Source: DAOQVR01 sp035341665 | GTDB taxonomy: Bacteria > Chloroflexota > Anaerolineae > JAAYZQ01 | DNA length: 64,000 nt | Direction: 5' to 3' | NCBI GenBank assembly: GCA_035341665.1 | Contig: DAOQVR010000005.1 | Location: 62,001 to 126,000, forward strand | Shown: positions 25,608-34,002 of the stretch, one piece after another | How positions within the stretch are numbered: position 1 is the stretch's first letter | Layout of the letters: every line of letters begins with the position of its first letter | Translations under genes and position numbers: made by a program | Notes under the pieces: model-generated | What the model was told of the DNA's origin: nothing | What the model saw: only the letters and a program-made list of their open reading frames with translations | Databases searched by the model: none

Positions 25608-26882
25608 ATGGCTGAAAAACGACAGCCGAGACGCAAGGCCCGGGCGCAAAAGCCTGAGGCGCGAGACCCCGATGAGCTGACCGACGAGGTCGGCGTCGAG
25701 GAGGAAGCCCTGGACCCCGACGAGGCGCTGCAGGACCTCTTCCAAGCAGCTGACCTTCCCCTGCCCGCCGACGCCGAGTCCGAGCCCAAAATCCAGGACC
25801 TGAGGGCGCTCGAGGACGAGATCGCCGAGGCCGAGGAGCAGCGGCTCCTCGAGGAGCTGGACGGCGAGCTGCCCAGCAACGACCCGGTGCGTATGTACCT
25901 GCGCGAAATCGGGCGGGTCGGGCTCCTGTCGGCAGGCGACGAGAGGCACTTGGCTGAGGCGATCGCGCTGGGCGTGGAGGCGAGAGCGCGAATCAGCCAG
26001 AACGGTGAGCTGCCGGAGGAGGAGCTTGCCCGGCTCCGAACCGAGGTGGAATCTGCCGAACGGGCGCGGCAGCAGCTGGCAGAGGCAAACCTGCGCCTCG
26101 TGGTCAGCGTCGCCAAGCGCTACACCGGCCGCGGCATGTCGTTCCTAGACCTGATCCAGGAGGGCAACATCGGTCTCCTGAGGGCGGTGGAAAAGTTTGA
26201 TCACCGTCTGGGCTACAAGTTCTCGACCTACGCCACCTGGTGGATCCGGCAGGCCATCAGCCGCGCCATCGCCGACCAAGCCCGGACGATCCGCATCCCG
26301 GTGCACATGGTGGAGACGATCAGCCACCTGGTAAGGACGCAGCGGCGCCTGCAGCAGGAGCTGGGGCGGGACCCGAGCCCAGAAGACATTGCGCTTGACC
26401 CGGAGAGCGCGCCGATGGTGGGGCTAGAGGAAGAGGACCGGGACTATATGATGTCGACACTTGCCCGCGGCGAGCGCCTGGATGCCATCCGGGAGCGCAA
26501 GCTGCGCCGTGCGGCGAACCGGGTCGAGCAGATTATGCGTATCTCGATGGAGCCGATGTCGCTCGAGACGCCCGTCGGCACGGAGGAGGACAGTTTCCTG
26601 GGCGACTTTATCCGGGACGAGACGATAGCCGAGCCTGACGATGCTACGTCGAAGCAACTCCTGCGCGAGCAGATGCGTACGATCTTGGGCTCGCTGAATC
26701 ACCGCGAGCGGCGGGTGCTGGAGATGCGCTTTGGCCTTCGGGATGGGCAGGGGCACACGCTGGAGGAGGTGGGCCAGGCGTTTGGGGTGACGCGGGAGAG
26801 GATCCGGCAAATCGAAGCGAAGGCGCTGCGGAAGCTGCGCCATCCCCTGCGGAGCCGTAAGCTGAGGGACTACCTCGGGTAG
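25608..26882 (+). CDS. rpoD: Primary RNA polymerase sigma factor (RpoD/SigA)
   Basis: 424 residues, with an acidic N-terminal extension (region 1.1-like, 1-90). Region 1.2 (PVRMYLREIGRVGLLS), region 2 (GMSFLDLIQEGNIGLLRAVE, KFSTYATWWIRQAISRAIAD), region 3 (IRIPVHMVETISHLVR) and region 4 (MRFGLRDGQGHTLEEVG with the helix VTRERIRQIEAKALRKLR) are all complete, so this is a housekeeping sigma. It should read the TTGACA/TATAAT-type promoters found across the window. Strong GGAGGGAG lies just before the ATG. Confidence 0.96.
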   Translation: MAEKRQPRRKARAQKPEARDPDELTDEVGVEEEALDPDEALQDLFQAADLPLPADAESEPKIQDLRALEDEIAEAEEQRLLEELDGELPSNDPVRMYLREIGRVGLLSAGDERHLAEAIALGVEARARISQNGELPEEELARLRTEVESAERARQQLAEANLRLVVSVAKRYTGRGMSFLDLIQEGNIGLLRAVEKFDHRLGYKFSTYATWWIRQAISRAIADQARTIRIPVHMVETISHLVRTQRRLQQELGRDPSPEDIALDPESAPMVGLEEEDRDYMMSTLARGERLDAIRERKLRRAANRVEQIMRISMEPMSLETPVGTEEDSFLGDFIRDETIAEPDDATSKQLLREQMRTILGSLNHRERRVLEMRFGLRDGQGHTLEEVGQAFGVTRERIRQIEAKALRKLRHPLRSRKLRDYLG

Positions 26883-26973
26883 TGGGAGCTGCGGGCGGGG
26901 TGAACGCCCACGATGGGCTGCACCGTGCTACTGGGGCGAGCTGCGGGCGTGCCTGCGTCTGGGACCATGGGAC

Positions 26974-27002
26974 TTGACACGGCCCGGGCGGCCTTGTATA
27001 AT
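26974..27002 (+). promoter_or_regulatory. Consensus promoter of tRNA-Asn
   Basis: Perfect TTGACA and perfect TATAAT separated by 17 bp, ending 10 bp before the mature 5' end of the tRNA. It is the strongest-looking promoter in the window, as expected for a stable RNA. Confidence 0.9.
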
Positions 27003-27012
27003 GCCGGCACTT

Positions 27013-27085
27013 TCCTCGGTAGCTCAATCGGCAGAGCGGCCGGCTGTTAACCGGTTGGTTGTAGGTTCAAGTCCTGCCCGAGGAG
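27013..27085 (+). tRNA. tRNA-Asn (anticodon GTT)
   Basis: 73 nt. Acceptor stem TCCTCGG pairs with CCGAGGA, discriminator G; D-arm AGCTCAATCGGCAGAGC; anticodon loop CTGTTAA gives GTT; T-arm GGTTCAAGTCC. CCA is not encoded. A consensus promoter sits just upstream and a strong hairpin follows, so it is a single-gene transcript. Confidence 0.95.
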
Positions 27086-27096
27086 TCACGAGACAC

Positions 27097-27133
27097 GAGC
27101 TCCCGTCAGATCGACGGGAGCTCGCTCTCTTTG
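27097..27133 (+). terminator. Rho-independent terminator of tRNA-Asn
   Basis: A perfect 11-bp stem (GAGCTCCCGTC / GACGGGAGCTC) with a 5-nt loop, 12 bases after the tRNA, followed by a modest T-rich stretch (GCTCTCTTT). Confidence 0.8.
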
Positions 27134-27203
27134 GCGGCGATCCGTACGGTGCCGGGTGACCGGAGGGCGGCCTACGGGGCCGCGCGCAAGGAGCAATGAG
27201 AGG

Positions 27204-28379
27204 ATGGACCTAGGCGAGCGGAGGCGGTGCGCAGAGCGGGTAAGGACCGGCTTTGTCGAGCGCTTTGGCGGCGCGCCCGAGTGCGCCGTCCGGGCGCCCG
27301 GACGGGTCAACCTGATCGGCGAGCACACGGACTATAACGACGGGTTTGTGCTGCCCATGGCGATCGACCGTGCGGTTTGGATTGCGCTGCGGCGGCGGTC
27401 CGACCGGCAGGTGATCGTCCATTCGCTTGACATGCCGCACTGCGCGCAGTTCTTTCTCGACTCGCTCGAGCGAGGCGGGCCTAGATGGCACGAGTACCTG
27501 AAGGGGGTTGCCTGGGCGATGCAGGATGCCGGCCATGCGCTCGAGGGCTGGGAAGGGGTGCTTGCCGGCGATGTGCCGGTGGGGGCCGGGTTGTCGTCGT
27601 CGGCGGCGATCGAGATGGCGGTGGCGCGTGCCTTCTGTGAGGTGTCAGGCCTTGCGTGGTCGCCGGCGGAGATGGCGCTGCTCGGGCAGCGGGCCGAGAG
27701 CCGGTGGGTGGGCGTGAAGTGCGGCATCATGGACCAGATGATCTCGGCTGCGGGCCGCGCAGGACACGCGCTGCTCATCGACTGCCGCAGCCTGGAGAGC
27801 GAGCCCGTACCCCTGCCGGCAGGGACCGCGGTGCTCGTGCTGGATACCTCGACCCGGCGTGGGCTGGTCGATTCGGCTTACAACGAGCGCCGGGCACAGT
27901 GCGACCGGGCTGCACGTGTCCTTGGGGCTACGGCGCTGCGCGACGTGAGCGCCGAGCAGCTGGCCGGCGCCGGGGATGCGCCGGGCCGGCTGGACGAGAT
28001 CACCCTGCGCCGAGCGCGGCACGTGATTACCGAGAACGAACGCACCCTCGACGCAGCCGCGGCGATGCGCCGGCGCGACGCACGCGCGCTCGGAGCGCTG
28101 ATGGTGGCCAGCCACGAGAGCCTGCGGGACGATTTCGAGGTGTCGAGCCCGGAGCTGAATGCGATGGTGCGCAGCGCGCTCGACCAGGCGGGGTGCTATG
28201 GCGCGCGGATGACGGGCGCCGGCTTTGGGGGGTGCGCGGTGGCGCTCGCCGAGGCAGATGCCGCGCAGGCACTGGCTGCCCGTACGGCTGCGTGCTACCG
28301 CGAGGTCACCGGGCTCACCGCCTCGGTGTACGTGTGCGAGGCGAGTGACGGCGCTGGCGTGGTGCAAGACTGCGCGTGA
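27204..28379 (+). CDS. galK: Galactokinase
   Basis: 391 residues of the GHMP kinase superfamily. The ATG at 27204 has AAGGAG about 10 bases before it; the ATG 8 bases upstream runs into a stop. The galactokinase signature GRVNLIGEHTDYNDGFVLP, the ATP-binding loop GAGLSSSAAIEMA and the C-terminal motif MTGAGFGGCAVAL are intact. It phosphorylates galactose at C1 (Leloir pathway), using ATP. No other gal gene is nearby. It converges with glpK, 22 bp between stops. Confidence 0.94.
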   Translation: MDLGERRRCAERVRTGFVERFGGAPECAVRAPGRVNLIGEHTDYNDGFVLPMAIDRAVWIALRRRSDRQVIVHSLDMPHCAQFFLDSLERGGPRWHEYLKGVAWAMQDAGHALEGWEGVLAGDVPVGAGLSSSAAIEMAVARAFCEVSGLAWSPAEMALLGQRAESRWVGVKCGIMDQMISAAGRAGHALLIDCRSLESEPVPLPAGTAVLVLDTSTRRGLVDSAYNERRAQCDRAARVLGATALRDVSAEQLAGAGDAPGRLDEITLRRARHVITENERTLDAAAAMRRRDARALGALMVASHESLRDDFEVSSPELNAMVRSALDQAGCYGARMTGAGFGGCAVALAEADAAQALAARTAACYREVTGLTASVYVCEASDGAGVVQDCA

Positions 28380-28401
28380 CCCGGTACGGAGCGCGCGGCG
28401 G

Positions 28402-29898
28402 CTAGACGGCCCACTCCCTGGCGCGCTCGACGGCGCGGTGCCAGCCGGCATAGAGGGCATCGCGCCGGTTGGCCGGCATCTGGGGCGCGAAGTGCGCGCC
28501 AGCCTGCCACTGGGCAGCGATCTCGTCCTGGTCGGACCAGAAGCCGACGGCGAGCCCTGCCAGGTAGGCCGCTCCGAGGGCCGTAGTCTCGGTCACTCGC
28601 GGCCGGTGCACCGACACGCCCAGGAGGTCGGCCTGGAGCTGCATCAGCAGATCGTTGGAGGCCGCACCCCCATCGGCCTTGAGCGACTCCAGCCGGATGC
28701 CGGAGTCGAGCGCCATCGCCTCCAAGACGTCGCGGCTCTGGTAGCAGATGGCTTCCAGGGCGGCACGGGCCAGGTGGCGCCGGTCGGTGCCGCGCGTCAA
28801 GCCGACCACCGTCCCCCGGGCGTAGGCATCCCAGTAGGGAGCGCCGAGGCCGACAAAGGCGGGGACGAAGTAGACGCCGCCTGTGTCGGGCACCTGGCGC
28901 GCCAGCGACTCGCTCTCGGCGGCGTGGGTGATCAGGCCGAGGCCGTCGCGCAGCCACTGGATCGCCGCGCCGGCGATAAATACACTACCCTCGAGAGCGT
29001 AGGTGACGGGAGCGCCGGCGGCGAGCTGCCAGGCTATCGTGGTGAGGAGGCCGCGCCGGGAGGCTACCGCCTCCTGCCCGGTGTTGAGGAGAAGGAAGCA
29101 GCCGGTGCCGTAGGTGTTCTTGGCCTGACCCGGCGCAAAGCATGCCTGCCCGAAGAGGGCTGCCTGCTGATCGCCCGCCGCACCCGCAATCGGCACCTCG
29201 GCGCCCAACAGGTCTGAGTCCGTCGTGCCATAGACCTGGGATGAGGGACGGACCGCGGGCAGCATGGCACGCGGGATCTGCAAGCGCGCGAGGATGTCGT
29301 TGTCCCAGTCGAGCGAATGGATGTTGAAGAGCATCGTGCGCGAGGCGTTGCTGACGTCCGTCACGTGCAGGCGGCCTCCGCTCAGCCGCCAGATCAGGTA
29401 GCTGTCTACGGTGCCAAAGAGCGCCTCGCCGCGCTCGGCCTTGGCGCGCAGGCCCGGCACTTCCTCCAGGAGCCACGCGACTTTGGTGCCCGAGAAGTAG
29501 GCATCCACGACGAGGCCCGTCTTCTCGCGAATCGGCTCGGCCCAGCCCTCAGCGCGCAGCCGGTCGCAGAATGGGGCAGTGCGTCGGCACTGCCAGACGA
29601 TGGCGTTGTGCAGAGGCGCGCCGGTCTTGCGATCCCAGACGACGGTGGTCTCGCGCTGGTTCGTGATGCCGATGGCAGCCAGACGCGCGGCAGGGACACC
29701 TTCTGCGGACAGGGCTCGCCGGGCCGTGCCCAGCTGCGTGCCCCAGATGGACTCGGGCTCGTGCTCCACCCAGCCCGGCTTGGGATAGATCTGAGAGAAC
29801 TCTTCCTGCGCCACCTGGATGATGCGCCCTCTGCGGTCAAAGAGAATCGCCCGAGAGCTGGTGGTCCCCTGGTCAAGTGCGAGAATGTAGTCCGCCAT
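28402..29898 (-). CDS. glpK: Glycerol kinase
   Basis: 498 residues, FGGY kinase family, normal length. The ATG at 29898 has GGGGAGGA upstream and opens DYILALDQGTTSSRAI, the phosphate-binding start of GlpK; GITNQRETTVVWD and the second-lobe signature GGAASNDLLMQLQADLLG are present. It makes glycerol 3-phosphate from glycerol and ATP. It is last in a ftcD-yacP-like-glpK series, 17 bp after the NYN gene. Confidence 0.95.
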   Translation of the reverse strand: MADYILALDQGTTSSRAILFDRRGRIIQVAQEEFSQIYPKPGWVEHEPESIWGTQLGTARRALSAEGVPAARLAAIGITNQRETTVVWDRKTGAPLHNAIVWQCRRTAPFCDRLRAEGWAEPIREKTGLVVDAYFSGTKVAWLLEEVPGLRAKAERGEALFGTVDSYLIWRLSGGRLHVTDVSNASRTMLFNIHSLDWDNDILARLQIPRAMLPAVRPSSQVYGTTDSDLLGAEVPIAGAAGDQQAALFGQACFAPGQAKNTYGTGCFLLLNTGQEAVASRRGLLTTIAWQLAAGAPVTYALEGSVFIAGAAIQWLRDGLGLITHAAESESLARQVPDTGGVYFVPAFVGLGAPYWDAYARGTVVGLTRGTDRRHLARAALEAICYQSRDVLEAMALDSGIRLESLKADGGAASNDLLMQLQADLLGVSVHRPRVTETTALGAAYLAGLAVGFWSDQDEIAAQWQAGAHFAPQMPANRRDALYAGWHRAVERAREWAV

Positions 29899-29915
29899 GT
29901 TCCGTCCTCCCCTGG

Positions 29916-30374
29916 CTAGCGCTTTGTCTTGAAGATCTCCAGCCACGCCTCCACTTCCCCAGGCGAAGGCGCGGATTGCCTCTCTTCTGCGGCGGCGCCC
30001 CGTGCGCACGCCTCGGCGGCGAACTCGTGCGCGCTGCGCGTCCGGGCGCCGAGGCGCGCGACCCTCTCCGCCAGGTCCACGTCCGACGTGACGACGGTCC
30101 AGCCGGCCGGGTGCCGGGCGTGCTGGACCCGGCGGAGTATGAGCGCGTCGGCCGTGGTGCCCGGGGCGGCGAAAACGATCTCGACACCCCCAAGGCGGCG
30201 GGTCCGCGGCAGGCTCGTGGGCTCGCCGGGGTCAAAGGCCACGGTGACCTTCTTGCCCGTGCGAGAGGCATAGGCGGCCAACAGCCGCACCAGCTTCTCC
30301 TCGTCGTCCGGGTCGCTGAGGGAAAGACCCGGGCACCGACCGATCAGGTTGTGGCCGTCGATCAGCAGAGGCAT
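29916..30374 (-). CDS. YacP-like NYN-domain RNase
   Basis: 152 residues. A PIN-like NYN domain opens MPLLIDGHNLIG, with further acidic positions in VAFDPGE, TTADALILRR and VVTSDVDLAERV that would bind Mg2+. Its closest known relative type is YacP/Rae1, a ribosome-associated endoribonuclease in Bacillus. It stands alone between ftcD and glpK, so context says little. The domain call is firm; the ribosomal role is by analogy. Confidence 0.82.
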   Translation of the reverse strand: MPLLIDGHNLIGRCPGLSLSDPDDEEKLVRLLAAYASRTGKKVTVAFDPGEPTSLPRTRRLGGVEIVFAAPGTTADALILRRVQHARHPAGWTVVTSDVDLAERVARLGARTRSAHEFAAEACARGAAAEERQSAPSPGEVEAWLEIFKTKR

Positions 30375-30443
30375 GGCAGGGCCGTGGGTGTGCTGGGAGA
30401 GAGGTGCAGCGCACCTGGGATTTGCGCCAAGCTGCGTCTTTGG

Positions 30444-31340
30444 CTAGCCGTCATCGCCGAGCCTGTTCTCCAGAATCTGGCCGGGGCTCATGCCCTGTAG
30501 CTGGAGGTAGAACTGGGCCGCGTCGAGCAGCGCGCCGGCGGGGAGGAGCCCGACGACCTCGCAGCGGGTGACGGCGAGGCCGTAGCGCGCTGCCTCGCTG
30601 CGGACCATCTCGACGACACGGTGGATCGGGGTCTGGCGGTGGTCGGTCAGGTTCATGGAGACCTGGGCCTGGCCCTCGACGAGGAGGCCCAGTGCCTTGA
30701 CGCAGCGCAGGCCGCCGCTGGAGGCGCGAATGGCGCGGGCGATGGCTTTCGCCGGCAAGACATCGGCGGTGTTGAGGTATGCGTTGAAGGCGATGAGAGG
30801 CGCGCGGGCGCCGATGGCGGTTGCGCCAGCCGGACCTACCTCGGCCGGGCCAAAGTCGGGCCGGCGGCTGGGATCGGTCGCTATCTCGGCCTTGATCCCC
30901 TCGTATTCGCCACGCCGGATGTGTGCCAAGTCGCGGCGCTCGGGGCGGACGGCAGCCTCCTCGTAAAGGTAGACTGGGATGCGCAGCTCGCGGCCCACCC
31001 GCTCGCCCAGCCGGCGCGCCAAGTCGACGCACTCCTGCATCGTCACGCCGCGCACCGGGACAAAGGGCACGACGTCGGTCGCGCCCATGCGCGGATGCTC
31101 GCCGCGATGGTGATCGAGGTCGATCAGGCGGGCGGCTGCGGCGATGCCCCGGAACGCCATCTCGGCGAGTTCTTCGGGCGAGCCGACGGCTGTCACCACA
31201 GACCGGTTGTGGTCGGGGTCCGACTGGACGTCCAGCACCTGGGTGCCCGGGACCTCGCGCATCGACTGGACGATGCGGTCGATCACGCCGGGGCGCCTGC
31301 CTTCGGAAAAGTTGGGCACGCACTCGACGATGGGTCTCAT
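30444..31340 (-). CDS. ftcD: Glutamate formimidoyltransferase
   Basis: 298 residues from the ATG at 31340 (GGGAGGG upstream; the 11 extra upstream codons lie in the promoter). Family markers: IVECVPNFSEGR at the start, DPDHNRSVVTAVG, HPRMGATDVVPFVPV, and MNLTDHRQTPIHRV. It transfers the formimino group of N-formiminoglutamate to tetrahydrofolate in histidine breakdown; the cyclodeaminase domain is absent. In some bacteria this family acts in folate salvage instead. It has its own promoter, divergent to the membrane operon. Confidence 0.93.
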   Translation of the reverse strand: MRPIVECVPNFSEGRRPGVIDRIVQSMREVPGTQVLDVQSDPDHNRSVVTAVGSPEELAEMAFRGIAAAARLIDLDHHRGEHPRMGATDVVPFVPVRGVTMQECVDLARRLGERVGRELRIPVYLYEEAAVRPERRDLAHIRRGEYEGIKAEIATDPSRRPDFGPAEVGPAGATAIGARAPLIAFNAYLNTADVLPAKAIARAIRASSGGLRCVKALGLLVEGQAQVSMNLTDHRQTPIHRVVEMVRSEAARYGLAVTRCEVVGLLPAGALLDAAQFYLQLQGMSPGQILENRLGDDG

Positions 31341-31360
31341 TGAACCGCCCTCCCGCCCGG

Positions 31361-31389
31361 ATTCTAGCATCAAGCCACCGCGGTGTCAA
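31361..31389 (-). promoter_or_regulatory. Promoter of ftcD
   Basis: Minus-strand TTGACA, 17 bp, TAGAAT; predicted start near 31354, so the leader is only about 14 nt and holds little beyond the GGGAGGG ribosome site. Confidence 0.75.
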
Positions 31390-31404
31390 CGGATTCCGCA
31401 GTGC

Positions 31405-31433
31405 TTGCCCGGGCAACCCACGTGTGCTAGAAT
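31405..31433 (+). promoter_or_regulatory. Promoter of the complex I-like membrane operon
   Basis: TTGCCC, 17 bp, TAGAAT, back to back with the ftcD promoter; the two -35 elements are 15 bp apart. The predicted start is about 31440. Confidence 0.65.
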
Positions 31434-31496
31434 GGGCCGGCGCCGCCCGACTGGCGTCCTGTGACAGGGGCGGCGACTCTTTCAGAACCGGGGACG

Positions 31497-33314
31497 ATGC
31501 AGAGCACCATACCCGCCGCCCTGCAGGCAGCGCTGTGGCCGCTTGCCGGCGCCACGCTCGTGGTGGCGTTGAGCAGGCTCTTGCCCCAATGGCTGGGCAG
31601 GTTTCTGGCGCTGGCGGCGAGCGTCGCCTCCTTAGTCGCCCTTTTTTTGTCGCTGGGGCAGGCCACTGCTGGCTTTCGGGCGACCTGGGAACCCTTTACC
31701 TTCCTGCGCACCGCACCGGCGCTGCGGCCGACGCCACTGGGCACAGCGGTAGGGATCATCCTCGCCGCATGGTGTACGACCGCCGCGGTCGGGATACGCG
31801 GGCCGCAGCCCTCCCGGTCGACCTGGCGAGGGCTTGCGTTGGTGTTGCTAGCCGGTGCGCTGGTCATTGCGCTGGCGGCGAACCTGGTGACGTTGATGCT
31901 GGGCAGCGCTCTGCTGGACTTGGGACTCGCGCTCCTGGCCGTGTCCGCCTCGGGGGGAAGACAGGGGCAGCTCACCTGGCTCCGGATGCTCGCGCCCGGC
32001 CTAGTCTCCACAGGGCTGCTGACCCTGGCAGCGCTCCGCATGGATAGCAGCATCGGGACTCAGGCGCTGTCGATGGAAGGTTTTGCGCCCGAGGTGCTCT
32101 CGTTCCTCGTTGCCGCGGGACTGCTGCGCGCCGCGGTCTTTCCACTGCACCCACGCAGGCTTCAGTCGCCAGAGCACGCGGCAGCGCTCCTGCTGCCTCT
32201 GGGGGCGGGCGTGCTGCTGGTCGCCCGTGCCCAGACGCTGGGCGGCACGCCGGAAGGGACCCCCTGGTTCCTCGCAATCAGTGCGCTGGCGCTCGCCGCG
32301 GGGAGTTGGCAGGCGTGGAGCACTGGCGGGGTGCCGCCACAGCCCGGGACATGGGCTGAGACCTGGACCGCGCTCGCGGTCCAGCAGGTGGGAGCGGCCT
32401 TCCTGTTTCTCCTGCTCTTCCCTGGTGCTGCGCCCTGGCCCTTGGCCGGCCTGGTGCCGGCACTGGGGATCATGGCGATCTGGTGGGACGCGGAGCAGTC
32501 GAGCGGACCGAGCTCAGTGGCGCCCTGGATCGAATGGATTCGGCGGCAGTGGACGCAGGGCAGAGAGCTCCTGCGCAGCCGGGCAGCGGAGCTGCTCGGC
32601 AGGCGCGCCCAGCCGGCGCCCGGCGACGGTGCGGGCTTGCAGCCCCCAGCCATTCGGCAGGCGCAACAAAGCAGAACCCGTGAGGGATGGGAGAGACTCA
32701 AGGCATCCTGGTTGGCCAGGCGGGGAGCAGTGCTCCTGCCGGGGGTGGCGCTGGCGTCGCTGGCAGGCGTGCCCATGACGGCCGGCTCCGTGAGCCGCTG
32801 GCACTCATACGGTGCCCTGCTGGCCAGCGCGCAGCCACTGCCGCTGGCGGGCTATCTGGTGTCCGATGCGCTGCTTGCAGCAGGGCTGATCCTGGCCTGG
32901 AGAAAGCTCGTATGCAAGGCAGGCGGCCGGCGCCCCGGATGGGTGGCGCTGGGCATGATGGGGCTTCTTTCGGCGGCCAGCATTGCGCTCTGGCTGGTGC
33001 CCAGTTTGTGGGGACGTTTGGGGCTGCCTGCCCTCCAGCCTGTGGAGATATCGCCCTGGGGGGTTGGGATCCTCTACGTGCTGCCGTGGCTTCTAGGAGC
33101 GTGGCTGGCTAAGGCCGTCGGCTCTGTGGAAGGCTTCCTGCTGCACCTGCGACGGGGTGTCAGCGTTGAGGGAGCCCTGCGGCCGGCTGAGTGGCTGGCA
33201 GAGAAGGTGCTGGCCGTCGTCTACTGGGTCGGGAGCGTAGGCGAAGGGGAGGGCTGGTGGGGGTGGGCCCTGGTAGTGCTTGCGCTGGGCGCCCTGTATC
33301 TGGCTGCCCGTTGA
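31497..33314 (+). CDS. Polytopic membrane protein, divergent NuoL/MrpA-like subunit
   Basis: About 605 residues from the ATG at 31497 (CGGGGA upstream). The GTG at 31461 would add 12 residues but has no ribosome site. Some 14 hydrophobic segments are visible, interrupted by a soluble basic loop (about residues 345-415, WIEWIRRQWTQGRELLRSR). The order of helices and the last gene of this operon suggest an antiporter-like proton-conducting subunit. The helix that carries the key Glu in NuoL/M/N reads LVTLMLGSALLDLGLAL here, apparently without Glu, so pumping ability is uncertain. Family call is tentative. Confidence 0.6.
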   Translation: MQSTIPAALQAALWPLAGATLVVALSRLLPQWLGRFLALAASVASLVALFLSLGQATAGFRATWEPFTFLRTAPALRPTPLGTAVGIILAAWCTTAAVGIRGPQPSRSTWRGLALVLLAGALVIALAANLVTLMLGSALLDLGLALLAVSASGGRQGQLTWLRMLAPGLVSTGLLTLAALRMDSSIGTQALSMEGFAPEVLSFLVAAGLLRAAVFPLHPRRLQSPEHAAALLLPLGAGVLLVARAQTLGGTPEGTPWFLAISALALAAGSWQAWSTGGVPPQPGTWAETWTALAVQQVGAAFLFLLLFPGAAPWPLAGLVPALGIMAIWWDAEQSSGPSSVAPWIEWIRRQWTQGRELLRSRAAELLGRRAQPAPGDGAGLQPPAIRQAQQSRTREGWERLKASWLARRGAVLLPGVALASLAGVPMTAGSVSRWHSYGALLASAQPLPLAGYLVSDALLAAGLILAWRKLVCKAGGRRPGWVALGMMGLLSAASIALWLVPSLWGRLGLPALQPVEISPWGVGILYVLPWLLGAWLAKAVGSVEGFLLHLRRGVSVEGALRPAEWLAEKVLAVVYWVGSVGEGEGWWGWALVVLALGALYLAAR

Positions 33315-33327
33315 GCAAGTAGGACGA

Positions 33328-34002
33328 ATGCAGGTCTTTGCTGACTTGTTCGGTTTTCTGACGGGCACACCGGCCATGGTCGGCTTGCTGCTGACGGCGT
33401 GGGTCATCTTTGTCGCGGCCGATTGGCGCGTGGCGCTGTCGGCGCTGCTAGTCCAGTACATCCTGGTGGGCCTGGCGCTGGTGGGGACCGTACAGGTGGA
33501 GCTCGTGGTCGTCCGGATCCTGACGGGTGTCCTGGCGACGGCGATCCTCTACCTGAGCGCCCGCCACGTGCCGGCCGGCGGCGACGAGGCGGACGAGGAG
33601 GGGCGACCGCACATTCTTGGGCTGCAGGTGCGCTGGCTGGCGGGGCCACTCGGCTTTCCGCTGCGACTGCTGGCCTCGCTGCTTGTGGTCCTGATGGTGG
33701 TGCTAGTGTTTCAGAACTATAAGCTGGAGACCGTGCCGATGGGGTTGGCACTGATGGCCTTCTGGATGGCAGGCATGGGGATACTCGGCCTGGTGCTCAG
33801 CGGCCATCCCCTGCGGGCTGCGCTTGCCGGCATGACCTTCCTGGCCGGCTTTGACCTGGTGTTTGCCGCGCTCGAGTCCAGCCTGGCCTTGGTCGGCTTC
33901 TTGAGTGCTTTCTACCTGCTGGCAGCGCTGGGCTTTTCCTACCTAGTTGCCGCGCACTACCTGGTGGGGTCCGGCAGCCCAGGGGGCCGGGCGCAAGGAT
34001 GA
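33328..34002 (+). CDS. Six- to seven-helix membrane protein of the complex I-like operon
   Basis: 224 residues from the ATG at 33328 (AGGA upstream); 13 bp after the preceding gene. Almost entirely hydrophobic helices with one soluble loop containing ADEADEEGR. Position between two NuoL/N-like proteins and size recall HyfE/MrpB-like subunits, but I see no signature that proves it. Its stop overlaps the next start as ATGA. Confidence 0.6.
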   Translation: MQVFADLFGFLTGTPAMVGLLLTAWVIFVAADWRVALSALLVQYILVGLALVGTVQVELVVVRILTGVLATAILYLSARHVPAGGDEADEEGRPHILGLQVRWLAGPLGFPLRLLASLLVVLMVVLVFQNYKLETVPMGLALMAFWMAGMGILGLVLSGHPLRAALAGMTFLAGFDLVFAALESSLALVGFLSAFYLLAALGFSYLVAAHYLVGSGSPGGRAQG